The translations under genes and the position numbers were made by a program. A stretch of 31,519 nucleotides of DNA from Methanosarcinales archaeon. GTDB taxonomy: Archaea > Nanobdellota > Nanobdellia > Woesearchaeales > CG1-02-33-12. Each line of letters begins with the position of its first letter. Position 1 is the first letter of the stretch. Positions 13,026 through 22,904 of this stretch are shown in pieces. A model generated the notes under the pieces. That model saw nothing but the letters and a program-made list of their open reading frames with translations, had not been told where the DNA came from and did not search any database. The stretch covers positions 1 through 31,519 of the forward strand of contig JAFCBX010000001.1 in NCBI GenBank assembly GCA_017610505.1, read 5' to 3'.

Positions 13026-15617
13026 TTATTCCATCCTGTGCTTTAATCCAATCTTTGCAAGAGTCATCTGGTGCATTCTTCTCAAAAATTCCATTTTGTC
13101 TTCCATTCTCATTACATCCAAATGCCCCTGCATAACAAGGTTAAGTGCAAATGGCGAGGGAATGGATGTTGTTATCTGATTTACCCTGATTTTTTTCTCT
13201 TCTACCTGCTTCAAAATAAGCTTTGCATTTTCAATATCCATCAGGTCCTGCAATACCTCACGCCTTGCTTCTTTTAAAATAGAAAAATTAGTTGATATCC
13301 TTTTTACAGCACTCATTAATATCATGGATGAAACCTGCTGCCTTCCAACCCTCATTTTTCTTCCATTATAGTTTCTTAATATCATTAAAGCACGTGTTGC
13401 GCAGTGCCTGAATCTTCTTTTCAAAACCTCTGTCTTCTCAATTGCCATATGAAGCACAAGCTCAAGCTTATCAGATTTAAGAATCTTCAATGCCTTTACT
13501 CCATTTATCCCCTTTCCAGATGCAATGTAAAACCCATTATCACTTATTCCTATCTCAACATCCCTGTGCTGAACGCGCGAGATTGCAAAAGCAACAGCTC
13601 TTGATAAAACATCATTTACCCTTCGCCCATACAGGCTGTGAAAAATGCAGTATTTTCTTTTATTATCACTGTATGATTCAACTAATAGTTTTTTTATAGA
13701 TGGAATTTCTGCATAAAAATATTGCTCCTGAAAATAATTAAATATTGCATTAGCACCATTAACATCAACATAAAGATAATTGTTGATGAATTTTATTATT
13801 TCTTCCTTGCTCTGTTTTTTCAGGAATTTTTCTTCCATATATCTCCTGAATCTTCCTATCTCCAATGCAAGGTCAAAACTTAAAGGCAGGCTTTCAGAAA
13901 CCCACGAGGGAATTGTCGGCGGCCTATTTACAGAAGAGCTTACATAAGCAACCATTCCCTTGGAATATAAGAACTCATATATGCTTCCTCCAAGAACAAA
14001 AACATCGCCTCTTTTCATTTTTTCTAAAAAAGCCTCGTCTATCTTCCCGATAGTCTGCTCTCCAACCTTTACAATAACAAAAGTTTCATCTGGTATCGTT
14101 CCGATGTTTGTCATGTATATGACCCTTGCAAGCCGCCCCCTTCTGCCAATCATTCCTGTTTCTTCATCATGCCAGATTTTAGCATATATGTGCCTGTCTT
14201 CAAGAGATGTATATTTTCCGCAGAGATAATCTATAACTTCTCTGAAATCAACTCTTTTTAAATCATTAAAGCAATAACTCTTTTTTATTAATGAGAACAA
14301 ATCATTTATGTGTATTTTTTGCGCTATTGCAATGCCATAAATCTGCTGCGCAAGAACATCAAGGCAGTTTTTTGGAATGTGAATTTTGTCAATTTTTTCC
14401 TCTATAGCTGACTTTAATAAAACAGCACATTCAACCAAGTCATCCCTGTTAAGCACAATTATTCTTCCCTTTGAGATGTCATGCAGCTTGTGGCCAGACC
14501 TGCCGCACCTCTGCAAGGCGCGTGCAACTGATTTTGGAGAGCCGAGAAGTATAACCAAATCAATATAGCCAATATCTATGCCCAATTCAAGAGAAGTGCT
14601 TGAGACAACTACCTTTAACTTTCCTTCCCTTAATTTATTTTCAACATCATGCCTGTGGGTTTTTGACAAAGAGCCGTGATGAGCGCCTATGTTTTCAGTA
14701 TAATTCTTTGGGAAACTCTCTTTAAGGTGGTCAACAACCCTTTCAGTAGCAGCCCTTGTGTTTGTAAAAATAAGAGTTGTTTTGTGGTCCTGTATTAATT
14801 TATCAATAAGGCTGTACATTGCATCCTGCATTTCCTCATGGCTTGTGTTTATTAAGTCAGGAACAGGGCTCAAAACCTTTAAGTCCATTTTTTTTATGAA
14901 CTGAACATTAATAATCTTGCAGTCCCTTGGCTTGCCATTTTCAAAGCCAACAAGAAATTTTGCAACATCCTGCAAAGGGCTTATTGTTGCACTCAAGCCA
15001 ACCCTGCATATATACTGTGAAAGCCTTTGAAGCCTTTCCATGCTCAATGACAAGTGGATTCCCCTCTTGTTATCTGCCAATGCATGTATCTCATCAACAA
15101 TGCACCATTCAATATTTCTTAACAATTCCCTGAATTTTATTGTTGATAATAATATAGCTAATGATTCTGGTGTTGTTATAAGTATGTGTGGCGGATTCTT
15201 AAGCATCTTTGACCGTTCTGATGGAGTTGTATCGCCGGTTCTTACAGCAACTTTGATGCCTAATTTTTTCCCTGCAATTTCTTCTATCTGCTTTAACGGC
15301 TCTTTGAGGTTTACTTCAATATCATAATTTAATGCCTTTAACGGTGAAATATAAACACAATATATCTTGTCTTCTAAAATTCCCTTTTCAGCAGAATCAA
15401 CAAGCTCATTTAAAATAGATAAAAAAGCAGTCAGTGTTTTTGTTGCTCCTGTTGGAGCTGATATAAGAACATTTGAACGTGAATGAACTTCCATTATCCC
15501 ATAAAGCTGCGGCAGGGAAAACTCTTTAAATCTGGAAAAGAACCACTTCTTTACAAGAGGATTCATTACATTGATTATTTCCTTTTCAGTATTCGACCTT
15601 TCCTTGAATTCAATCAT
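13026..15617 (-). CDS. lhr: Lhr-type superfamily 2 ATP-dependent helicase
   Basis: The 863-residue DNA helicase has two RecA-like domains, a winged-helix region and the Lhr C-terminal domain. Motif I is at 54-61, the DEIH box at 175-178, SAT at 209-211, and the second-domain motifs include TRAATERVVDHL, GAHHGSLSK, SSTSLELGIDIG and QRCGRSGHK. The family unwinds DNA-RNA and DNA forks during repair. Motif I reads APTGATKT where helicases normally have APTGSGKT or APTGTGKT: the glycine before the lysine is replaced by threonine. The other motifs are intact. A TATA-like TTTTATAAG about 32 nt upstream suggests a nearly leaderless message. The phosphoesterase follows. The 15618-15754 gap shows no other feature. 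Confidence 0.95.
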   Translation of the reverse strand: MIEFKERSNTEKEIINVMNPLVKKWFFSRFKEFSLPQLYGIMEVHSRSNVLISAPTGATKTLTAFLSILNELVDSAEKGILEDKIYCVYISPLKALNYDIEVNLKEPLKQIEEIAGKKLGIKVAVRTGDTTPSERSKMLKNPPHILITTPESLAILLSTIKFRELLRNIEWCIVDEIHALADNKRGIHLSLSMERLQRLSQYICRVGLSATISPLQDVAKFLVGFENGKPRDCKIINVQFIKKMDLKVLSPVPDLINTSHEEMQDAMYSLIDKLIQDHKTTLIFTNTRAATERVVDHLKESFPKNYTENIGAHHGSLSKTHRHDVENKLREGKLKVVVSSTSLELGIDIGYIDLVILLGSPKSVARALQRCGRSGHKLHDISKGRIIVLNRDDLVECAVLLKSAIEEKIDKIHIPKNCLDVLAQQIYGIAIAQKIHINDLFSLIKKSYCFNDLKRVDFREVIDYLCGKYTSLEDRHIYAKIWHDEETGMIGRRGRLARVIYMTNIGTIPDETFVIVKVGEQTIGKIDEAFLEKMKRGDVFVLGGSIYEFLYSKGMVAYVSSSVNRPPTIPSWVSESLPLSFDLALEIGRFRRYMEEKFLKKQSKEEIIKFINNYLYVDVNGANAIFNYFQEQYFYAEIPSIKKLLVESYSDNKRKYCIFHSLYGRRVNDVLSRAVAFAISRVQHRDVEIGISDNGFYIASGKGINGVKALKILKSDKLELVLHMAIEKTEVLKRRFRHCATRALMILRNYNGRKMRVGRQQVSSMILMSAVKRISTNFSILKEARREVLQDLMDIENAKLILKQVEEKKIRVNQITTSIPSPFALNLVMQGHLDVMRMEDKMEFLRRMHQMTLAKIGLKHRME

Positions 15618-15754
15618 AACACCAGAAATAGCTCATATGCTTATAAAACTTATCATCGCAATTGCACAGCAAATTGATGTTATAACCATCAAGAGAACTT
15701 AGAGTGATAGTTGAGGATTCACGAAATAAATCCAAATAAGTTGAGAAAAAAGTC

Positions 15755-16120
15755 CTATTCATACCAAACTTGAACCTTATCAAAAAATCTACCAAACCAA
15801 TAATCTATCATTGCATTTCCTGCATAAAAATTATACTGATTAACTATACTTTCTACATTTTTGATTAAGTCTTTCTCAGTTTTTCTTGCTTTTTTAGTAC
15901 TTTTAGTATCAAGTAAGGTAATATCAACATCAAGACTTTGGCCACCTGGAAATCTATCAATTCTTACAGAATATTTACCTTGAGGAAATTCTCCTCCTTT
16001 AACCTTTTCTCTAATTTCTTTTCTAACTAATTTGGCAATATCTTTAATATCAAAGTCTTCTGTTTCTTCATATTTTGATCCAATATAATGGCATTTATTA
16101 TTTGGGTCAATTTTTATCAT
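15755..16120 (-). CDS. LPD29-like domain protein, 121 residues
   Basis: The protein resembles LPD29, a small domain first described in large polyvalent proteins of phages and mobile elements. The matching pattern is DIAKLVRKEIREK, then the core KYSVRIDRFPGGQSLDVDI (about 66-84), and VESIVNQYNFYAGNAMIDYW near the end. It stands alone as a single domain. No enzyme motif is visible and its role is unknown. I chose the ATG at 16120 over a TTG 19 codons upstream because a clear TATA box (TTTATATAA, 16144-16152) lies about 28 nt before this ATG and inside the longer reading. It sits between lhr and the RNA polymerase operon on the same strand. Confidence 0.7.
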   Translation of the reverse strand: MIKIDPNNKCHYIGSKYEETEDFDIKDIAKLVRKEIREKVKGGEFPQGKYSVRIDRFPGGQSLDVDITLLDTKSTKKARKTEKDLIKNVESIVNQYNFYAGNAMIDYWFGRFFDKVQVWYE

Positions 16121-16143
16121 TTTATTATTAAGAACTTCCCTGA

Positions 16144-16152
16144 TTATATAAA
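16144..16152 (-). promoter_or_regulatory. TATA box of the LPD29-like gene
   Basis: TTTATATAA on the minus strand, centred 28 nt before the ATG at 16120. It decides the start codon: a leaderless message would begin at or next to that ATG. Confidence 0.6.
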
Positions 16153-16236
16153 CTTTGCTTCTAGAGCTTTTTCTCAATTGAATATAATAAAAATTAAGAT
16201 TTATTAAAGAAAAATTTAAAATAAAATATTATAGAA

Positions 16237-16674
16237 TTACTTTCTTGCTTTTTCTACTTTGCCATGGAGTAAGGCATCTAATGACTGGTCATTAACCTTT
16301 TTCACGCACCATCTAACGCCGCCGATGTCTCCCTTGGCCCTTCCCATCTTTCCGCCAATGCATTCTATCATTACCTCGTCATGCTCATCAACAAGCTTTG
16401 TTGCGCCATCGCCAGGTAAAAACGCAGTTACCTGTTTTCCATTTTTTATTAACTGAACCCTTACGCATTTTCTCATGGCAGAGTTTGGCTGTTTTGCCTC
16501 TAACTGAACTTTCTCTAAAACAATCCCCTTAGCCTGTGATGACCCGCCCAAAGGATCAGACTTTTTCTTAAGATTAAGAGTCCTGCGGGTATATTTCTTG
16601 CTGTTCCACCTGAAGGTGTGCCTTCTCTTCTTGAGCTTTTTTCCAGCATTTATTCCAGATGATTTTTTTGCCAT
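16237..16674 (-). CDS. rps12: Ribosomal protein uS12
   Basis: The 145-residue protein of the decoding centre has the basic N-terminus [21 protein letters not shown] and the conserved loop [31 protein letters not shown] that approaches the decoding site, then [30 protein letters not shown]. It is the archaeal/eukaryotic type and of normal length. It lies one base after the NusA gene, as last gene of the RNA polymerase operon. In most archaea S7 and an elongation factor follow directly; here no S7 gene is present in the window and the next gene is the LPD29-like one. Confidence 0.98.
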   Translation of the reverse strand: MAKKSSGINAGKKLKKRRHTFRWNSKKYTRRTLNLKKKSDPLGGSSQAKGIVLEKVQLEAKQPNSAMRKCVRVQLIKNGKQVTAFLPGDGATKLVDEHDEVMIECIGGKMGRAKGDIGGVRWCVKKVNDQSLDALLHGKVEKARK

Positions 16675-16675
16675 A

Positions 16676-17095
16676 TTAAATAACCTTTATTTCATTTATA
16701 TCAAAATATCTCTTGACAATTCCCTCATAATTTCTTAGGTTTTGCCCGTTTCTTCCTATCAAAAGGCCTTTTGTTTTTGTATCTGGCCCCGTAATTGTAA
16801 CAACATTATCATCAACTTTTATTTCCTTTCCAATTAAAGGGCGGATGATATTTGCAACAAATGTTTCAAGATGGGGATTGAATTCTACTATTTTAATCTT
16901 TCTATTTAATTTTTCTTTAATATTCCTTACATTAATCCCTTTCTTGCCTATTGCCTTTGCTATCTGGTTTTCTTCAACCACAAAAACCAAGAGTGAATTT
17001 TTATCAATAAAGCAGTCCTTTAGCCTTGCCTTTGTCAGGCTCTCAAAAAAAGACATAAACTTCATCAGATTTAGGTCATACTTTATCTTCATCAT
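16676..17095 (-). CDS. nusA: NusA-like KH-domain transcription factor
   Basis: The 139-residue archaeal NusA has two KH domains and lacks the N-terminal polymerase-binding and S1 domains of bacterial NusA. The first KH includes [26 protein letters not shown] (GKKG at about 48-51), the second [25 protein letters not shown] (GRNG near 117-120). KH domains bind RNA; a role in transcription termination or ribosome synthesis is inferred from the family. The start overlaps the L30e stop codon by one base (TAATG), and a second ATG follows immediately, so the exact start is ambiguous by one codon. Order L30e-NusA-S12 is standard for archaea. Confidence 0.95.
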   Translation of the reverse strand: MMKIKYDLNLMKFMSFFESLTKARLKDCFIDKNSLLVFVVEENQIAKAIGKKGINVRNIKEKLNRKIKIVEFNPHLETFVANIIRPLIGKEIKVDDNVVTITGPDTKTKGLLIGRNGQNLRNYEGIVKRYFDINEIKVI

Positions 17096-17370
17096 TATTC
17101 CTTTAGCACACCAAGCATAGAGATAGAGTATTGCTTTTTGCAGATGACACCAAGCTCATCATTTGGCTGATCTAAAATTATAACTGGAATTTTTAAAAGC
17201 TTGGAATAATATTCCAGTTCCTTTTTTGAATTTTCATCACAGTTTGATGCAATATAAATTTTTTCAAGCTTATTAAGCTTTAAATTCTTCATTACAACTT
17301 TCGTTCCAATAACAATTTTCCTTGTTTTTAAGTCTTTTTTTATATCGCTTAATGATTGTTTTTTAGCCAT
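17095..17370 (-). CDS. rpl30e: Ribosomal protein eL30
   Basis: The 91-residue protein belongs to the L7Ae/L30e/S12e fold, with TRKIVIGTKVVMKNLKLNKLEKIYIASNCDENSKKELEYYSKLLKIPVIILDQPNDELGVICKKQYSISMLGVLKE reduced here to its main signs: TRKIVIGTK, IYIASNCDE, and DELGVICKK. It occurs between rpoA'' and nusA as usual, which helps separate it from L7Ae. It may bind kink-turn RNA in the large subunit. One base separates it from rpoA''. Confidence 0.94.
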   Translation of the reverse strand: MAKKQSLSDIKKDLKTRKIVIGTKVVMKNLKLNKLEKIYIASNCDENSKKELEYYSKLLKIPVIILDQPNDELGVICKKQYSISMLGVLKE

Positions 17371-17371
17371 T

Positions 17372-18514
<1,143 letters not shown>

Positions 18515-18524
18515 TCACCAATTA

Positions 18525-21098
18525 TTATTTTATAGAGTTAATAATATTCTTTACATCAACTATCCCGCCATCAGACTTTGAAACATCTATTCTGTCTTCT
18601 CCATAATCAAACTGTATAATCTTTCTGCTTGAGTCCCTGACTGTATTATCATACTCAACCTTCAAATCCTGCAATGCATTTGCCAATCTTCTGTACAAAT
18701 AACCTGATTTAGGTGTTCTCAGTGCAGTATCCATAAGGCTATCTCTTCCAGTCATGGATGCAAAGAAGAATTCCCTTGGGTTTAGCCCTTTTTTGAACCC
18801 ATCTGCTATGAAACCATGTGCTGCAGGACCGAGATCTCCTTTTTTGAAGCAGGATAATGTTCTTTCATTATAGCCCTTGTCTATTCTTTTTCCCCTCATA
18901 GCCTGCTGGCCAACACAGGCAGCCATTTGTGCCAGATTAAGCAGATTTCCTCTTGCTCCGGAATCTGCCATTATCATCATATGTGTTTCCTTATTTGAAT
19001 AATCAGAAACAATTTCTCCTGTTTCATTTCTTGCCTTGTTTAATAGTTCCAATATCTTCAGTTCAAGTGTTTCTTTTAAGGTTCTGCCAGGAAATGCCTG
19101 CAATATGCCATCATGATACCCTTTAATTAATTCTTCAACATCTTTTTTTGCCTTAGTGAGTGTTTCATTTATTTTATTTATTGCTTCTTGTGGAAGGTCG
19201 GCATCTGATATCCCTATTGTAAACCCTCTTTTAAGCAAGACTACTGCACCTAGTCTGAAAATTCTTCCTATTATCTCTATTGCTTTCTCTTCTCCATATT
19301 TTTTGTGAATATTCCTAAGCATAAACCCCTTTCCTCCACCAATATTTGCACTGTCTATAACTCCGCTTATTAGTTTTCCATTCTTAATTATAACTTCCTC
19401 TCCGAATTTTGATTTCCCTGTAAAATTAAAGTCAGGAGGCATCAGGACACTAAATATTTCTTTTCCGCTTACAAACTCTTTTTTACTTAACTTAGAAAAA
19501 TCTGTTATTCCTGCAGATAACAAAAGATCAACTGCCTCTTTTCTTTGATATCTTCCTTCTTTTGTAAGCAAGTAATTTCCTGATATTGCATCTTGGATTG
19601 CTCCAATGATACTCAATCCATATCTTGGGGATATAAGCTGTGTCTGCACCATCATAAGAATTTCAGCTTCTGCCCTTGCTTCTTCTGTTTGTGGGATGTG
19701 AAGATTCATCTCGTCCCCATCATAGTCAGCATTATAAGGGTGTGCAACTGCAGGATTAATTCTTAGGGTTTTTCCCGGCAGAACCCTAACCTTATGGCAC
19801 ATCATAGACATCCTATGCAATGATGGCTGCCTATTGAATATTGCTATGTCACCATCTATTAAATGCCTTTCAATTACATACCCAACCTGAATTTCTTCTA
19901 ATAACTGCTCTCTTGTTTCACCAGTTATCTTCTTTCTCTTACCATCAGGTCTTGCTATATAGTTTGCCCCTGGATAATTATTTGGACCCCTCTCAATAAA
20001 TCCCTTAAGGTATTCCATGTTCCACTCATTAACCCTTTCAGGAATTGTGAGTTTCATAGCCATAAGCTTTGGGACACCAACCTCATTTAAGTCAAGCATT
20101 ATATCTGGGCTTATGACAGTTCTTGCTGAAAAATTGGTTCTCTTACCAGCAAGGTTATGCCTTATCCTTCCCTCCTTACTTTTTATTCTTTCTGTTATTG
20201 TCTTCAATGGATTACCAGAACGATGCCTTGCAGGCGGCAATTGTGCAATATTATTATCAAAGAAAGTTGTAACATGATATTGTAATAAATCCCATAAATC
20301 TTCTATAATAATCTCTGGTGCTCCTGCATTTATATTTTCAAATAACCTTTGGTTTATCCTAACAATATCACCAAGCTTATGGGTTAAGTCATCCTCACTT
20401 CTCTCACCACTCTCCAAGGTTATAGAAGGCCTCATTGTTACAGGAGGTATGGGAAGTATTGTAAGCACCATCCATTCTGGTCTTACTGCTTTTGGGTCTA
20501 AACCAAGAACCTCACAGTCCTCATCTGATATTTTTTCAAGCCTTGTTCTTATTTCTATTGGAGATATTCTTTTTTCATTCTCAAGAAATGTTGTTGGCTT
20601 TTCCAATGTTATTTTTTGCTGCCTGCCCTTGCAGTAAGGGCATTTATTTACTGTTTTAAGACTTTGGATAATCTCTTTAATTTTTACCCTTCTTTCTTCA
20701 GGCCCATATTCAATATCTCTCTTTTCCAATTCATTAATATATTTTTCAATCTTATTTTTTGGAATGAGTATCCTACCACACTCTCTACATGTGCATCTCA
20801 GTAAATCATATATAACACTAATAAATTTAATATGTATGACTGGTCTTGCTAGGGATATATAACCAAAGTGACCAACACATTCCTTAAGCTTTGAGCCGCA
20901 GGTCTTGCACTTAAGCCCCGGATCTATCACTCCAAGTCTTGCATCCATTAATCCGCCATCAACTGGATATCCCTCTTTGTCATAAAGCTCTGGAGTCACT
21001 ATCTTGGCAGAACCCATCTTCTTAATCATATTTGGGCTTAAAATACTAAAAACAATACTTTCAACCTTCTTAAAAACCGGAATTTTATTTTCTTCCAT
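18525..21098 (-). CDS. rpoA1: RNA polymerase subunit A' (N-terminal half of the largest subunit)
   Basis: The subunit of about 857 residues holds the active site. The metal-binding motif is NADYDGDEMN at about 456-465, with tyrosine in place of the usual phenylalanine; the three aspartates are kept. Zinc sites are CKTCG...CVGH near 64-77 and the CTCREC / CPYC pairs near 102-156. The clamp, bridge helix and funnel parts follow, and the protein ends before the trigger loop, which is in A''. The start at 21098 (ATG) is chosen over a TTG two codons earlier that overlaps the rpoB' stop; it leaves a 2-nt gap. No Shine-Dalgarno is seen, so translation probably couples to rpoB'. Confidence 0.97.
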   Translation of the reverse strand: MEENKIPVFKKVESIVFSILSPNMIKKMGSAKIVTPELYDKEGYPVDGGLMDARLGVIDPGLKCKTCGSKLKECVGHFGYISLARPVIHIKFISVIYDLLRCTCRECGRILIPKNKIEKYINELEKRDIEYGPEERRVKIKEIIQSLKTVNKCPYCKGRQQKITLEKPTTFLENEKRISPIEIRTRLEKISDEDCEVLGLDPKAVRPEWMVLTILPIPPVTMRPSITLESGERSEDDLTHKLGDIVRINQRLFENINAGAPEIIIEDLWDLLQYHVTTFFDNNIAQLPPARHRSGNPLKTITERIKSKEGRIRHNLAGKRTNFSARTVISPDIMLDLNEVGVPKLMAMKLTIPERVNEWNMEYLKGFIERGPNNYPGANYIARPDGKRKKITGETREQLLEEIQVGYVIERHLIDGDIAIFNRQPSLHRMSMMCHKVRVLPGKTLRINPAVAHPYNADYDGDEMNLHIPQTEEARAEAEILMMVQTQLISPRYGLSIIGAIQDAISGNYLLTKEGRYQRKEAVDLLLSAGITDFSKLSKKEFVSGKEIFSVLMPPDFNFTGKSKFGEEVIIKNGKLISGVIDSANIGGGKGFMLRNIHKKYGEEKAIEIIGRIFRLGAVVLLKRGFTIGISDADLPQEAINKINETLTKAKKDVEELIKGYHDGILQAFPGRTLKETLELKILELLNKARNETGEIVSDYSNKETHMMIMADSGARGNLLNLAQMAACVGQQAMRGKRIDKGYNERTLSCFKKGDLGPAAHGFIADGFKKGLNPREFFFASMTGRDSLMDTALRTPKSGYLYRRLANALQDLKVEYDNTVRDSSRKIIQFDYGEDRIDVSKSDGGIVDVKNIINSIK

Positions 21099-21100
21099 TT

Positions 21101-22903
21101 TCAATATTTGTTCTTTAAGATTAACTTTGGATGTACTGTTAAGGATTTTAATTCATCAAGCAGAAGTTTAAATGCATAACTTACCTCAATGAAATTTATT
21201 TCAACATTATCACCACATATAGGGCAATATAATTTGTTCCTGAATTTATCATGTACTGCAACCATGCCACAGCTTTCACAAATTGGAACTACTGTACCAT
21301 CTGCATCAAAGCGTTCCTTTAGCAATAAAGATGCTCCATGTGCAACAAATGTGTCCTTTTCCATCTCTCCCAAACGCAGGCCGCCCTCTTTTGCCCTGCC
21401 CTCTGTTGGCTGTCTTGTCAAAAGCTGTATTGGGCCTCTTGCTCTGGCATGTATCTTATTGGCAACCATATGCTTTAATTTCATATAATAAATATTTCCA
21501 ATATAGATCTTTGCCTCAAACTCTTCTCCTGTAATTCCATTGTACATTGTCTCAACGCCATTTTCCCTAAAACCTAAGGACAGAAGTTCCCTTCTTAATC
21601 TTTTTTCTGGCTCAACATCAAACAGTGTTCCATCTATATACCTTGATGATAAAGCACCTGTTTTTCCTGCAATTAATTCTATAAGATGTGAGATAGTCAT
21701 TCTTGATGGAACCCCATGAGGAGAGAATATAAGGTCTGGTGTAATACCAGATGCTGTAAAGGGCATATCTGCCTGATCAACTATTAATCCTACAACCCCT
21801 TTCTGTCCATGTCTTGATGTAAATTTATCACCAATCTCTGGAATTCTTTGATCTCTTATTTTTACTTGGACAAGCCTGTTTCCCTCACTGTTTTCTGTTA
21901 TTAAAACAAAATCAATAACCCCTTCTTCTCCATGTTTTAATGCCATTGAACTCTCACGCCTGCTACTTGGTTCAAGATTATACTGGTCCATAGAGCTTAA
22001 AAATCTCGGTGGGCTTGTCTTGCCAATAATAACATCTCCTTCTACAACATTTGCTTCTGGAAAGATAATGCCATCCCCCTCTAATAACCTATAATCTCTT
22101 TCACTTTTATAACCTTTTATGTCCTTATCAGGGATTGATATTTCATCAGTAAGACCACCTGAATATCTTAACTCCTCAGCTATTGCAGGTCTGTAGTATG
22201 TTGATCTTCCAAGTCCGCGATCAATTGATGCCTTACTTAGAATTACTGCATCATCAACATTATACCCCTTATAACTCATAACTGCAACAACCAGATTTTG
22301 TCCTGAAGGATGTTTATTATAGTTAGAAACCTCATGCATAACTGATTGTACTAAAGGTATTTGTGGATAGTGCAATATATTAACATCCATATCAATTCTT
22401 ATTGGAAAGTTTATTGCATACATTCCAAGTGCCTGTTTTTGGTTTTTAGAGCCAATGCTTATTCTTGCACCCGGGCTGAAATTTGCATAAGGCACTAGTG
22501 ATGTGCATAAGCCAACCATTGCCAATGGTGTAATCTCAAGATGTGTATGCTCTTTTGTTAATTCTTCTCTGGAAAATGCAATAAAAGCATTTTCTTCTTC
22601 AGCTGCATCAAGATATTCAATAACCCCCTGCTTTATAAGGTCAGAAAATAAAATTTCATTGTTTTCCAGTTTTTTAATATGGCTTTCTGTTAAAAGAGAC
22701 TGTCCATCCTTTACAACAATTAATGGTCTTCTCAGTCTGCCTTTATTATCATTTATTTGTATATTCTCAACCCTTTTATCATAGTATACATTCAGGTTAT
22801 CTGAAATAACACCATTCCTTCTTCCTTCTCTGATTTTCTCAGCAAATCCACCAGGGTTTTCTACTGTTCCAATAAACTTTCCATTCAAATATAATTCATT
22901 CAT
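21101..22903 (-). CDS. rpoB1: RNA polymerase subunit B' (C-terminal part of the second subunit)
   Basis: The 600-residue subunit includes the wall, hybrid-binding and clamp regions. Signs are GYNVDDAVILSKASIDRGLG, RHGQKGVVG, TPDLIFSPHGVPSRMT, and a C-terminal zinc site CESCGMVAVHDKFRNKLYCPICGD (about 542-565). The gene is separated by one base from rpoB'', so this organism has a split B subunit, as known in euryarchaeal methanogens, halophiles and DPANN but not in Crenarchaeota. Length is as expected. Confidence 0.98.
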   Translation of the reverse strand: MNELYLNGKFIGTVENPGGFAEKIREGRRNGVISDNLNVYYDKRVENIQINDNKGRLRRPLIVVKDGQSLLTESHIKKLENNEILFSDLIKQGVIEYLDAAEEENAFIAFSREELTKEHTHLEITPLAMVGLCTSLVPYANFSPGARISIGSKNQKQALGMYAINFPIRIDMDVNILHYPQIPLVQSVMHEVSNYNKHPSGQNLVVAVMSYKGYNVDDAVILSKASIDRGLGRSTYYRPAIAEELRYSGGLTDEISIPDKDIKGYKSERDYRLLEGDGIIFPEANVVEGDVIIGKTSPPRFLSSMDQYNLEPSSRRESSMALKHGEEGVIDFVLITENSEGNRLVQVKIRDQRIPEIGDKFTSRHGQKGVVGLIVDQADMPFTASGITPDLIFSPHGVPSRMTISHLIELIAGKTGALSSRYIDGTLFDVEPEKRLRRELLSLGFRENGVETMYNGITGEEFEAKIYIGNIYYMKLKHMVANKIHARARGPIQLLTRQPTEGRAKEGGLRLGEMEKDTFVAHGASLLLKERFDADGTVVPICESCGMVAVHDKFRNKLYCPICGDNVEINFIEVSYAFKLLLDELKSLTVHPKLILKNKY

Positions 22904-22904
22904 T

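Noticed and set aside
15610..15795. 61-residue minus-strand frame between lhr and the LPD29-like gene
   Set aside because: It overlaps both genes in another frame, has no promoter or ribosome site of its own and looks like random sequence.
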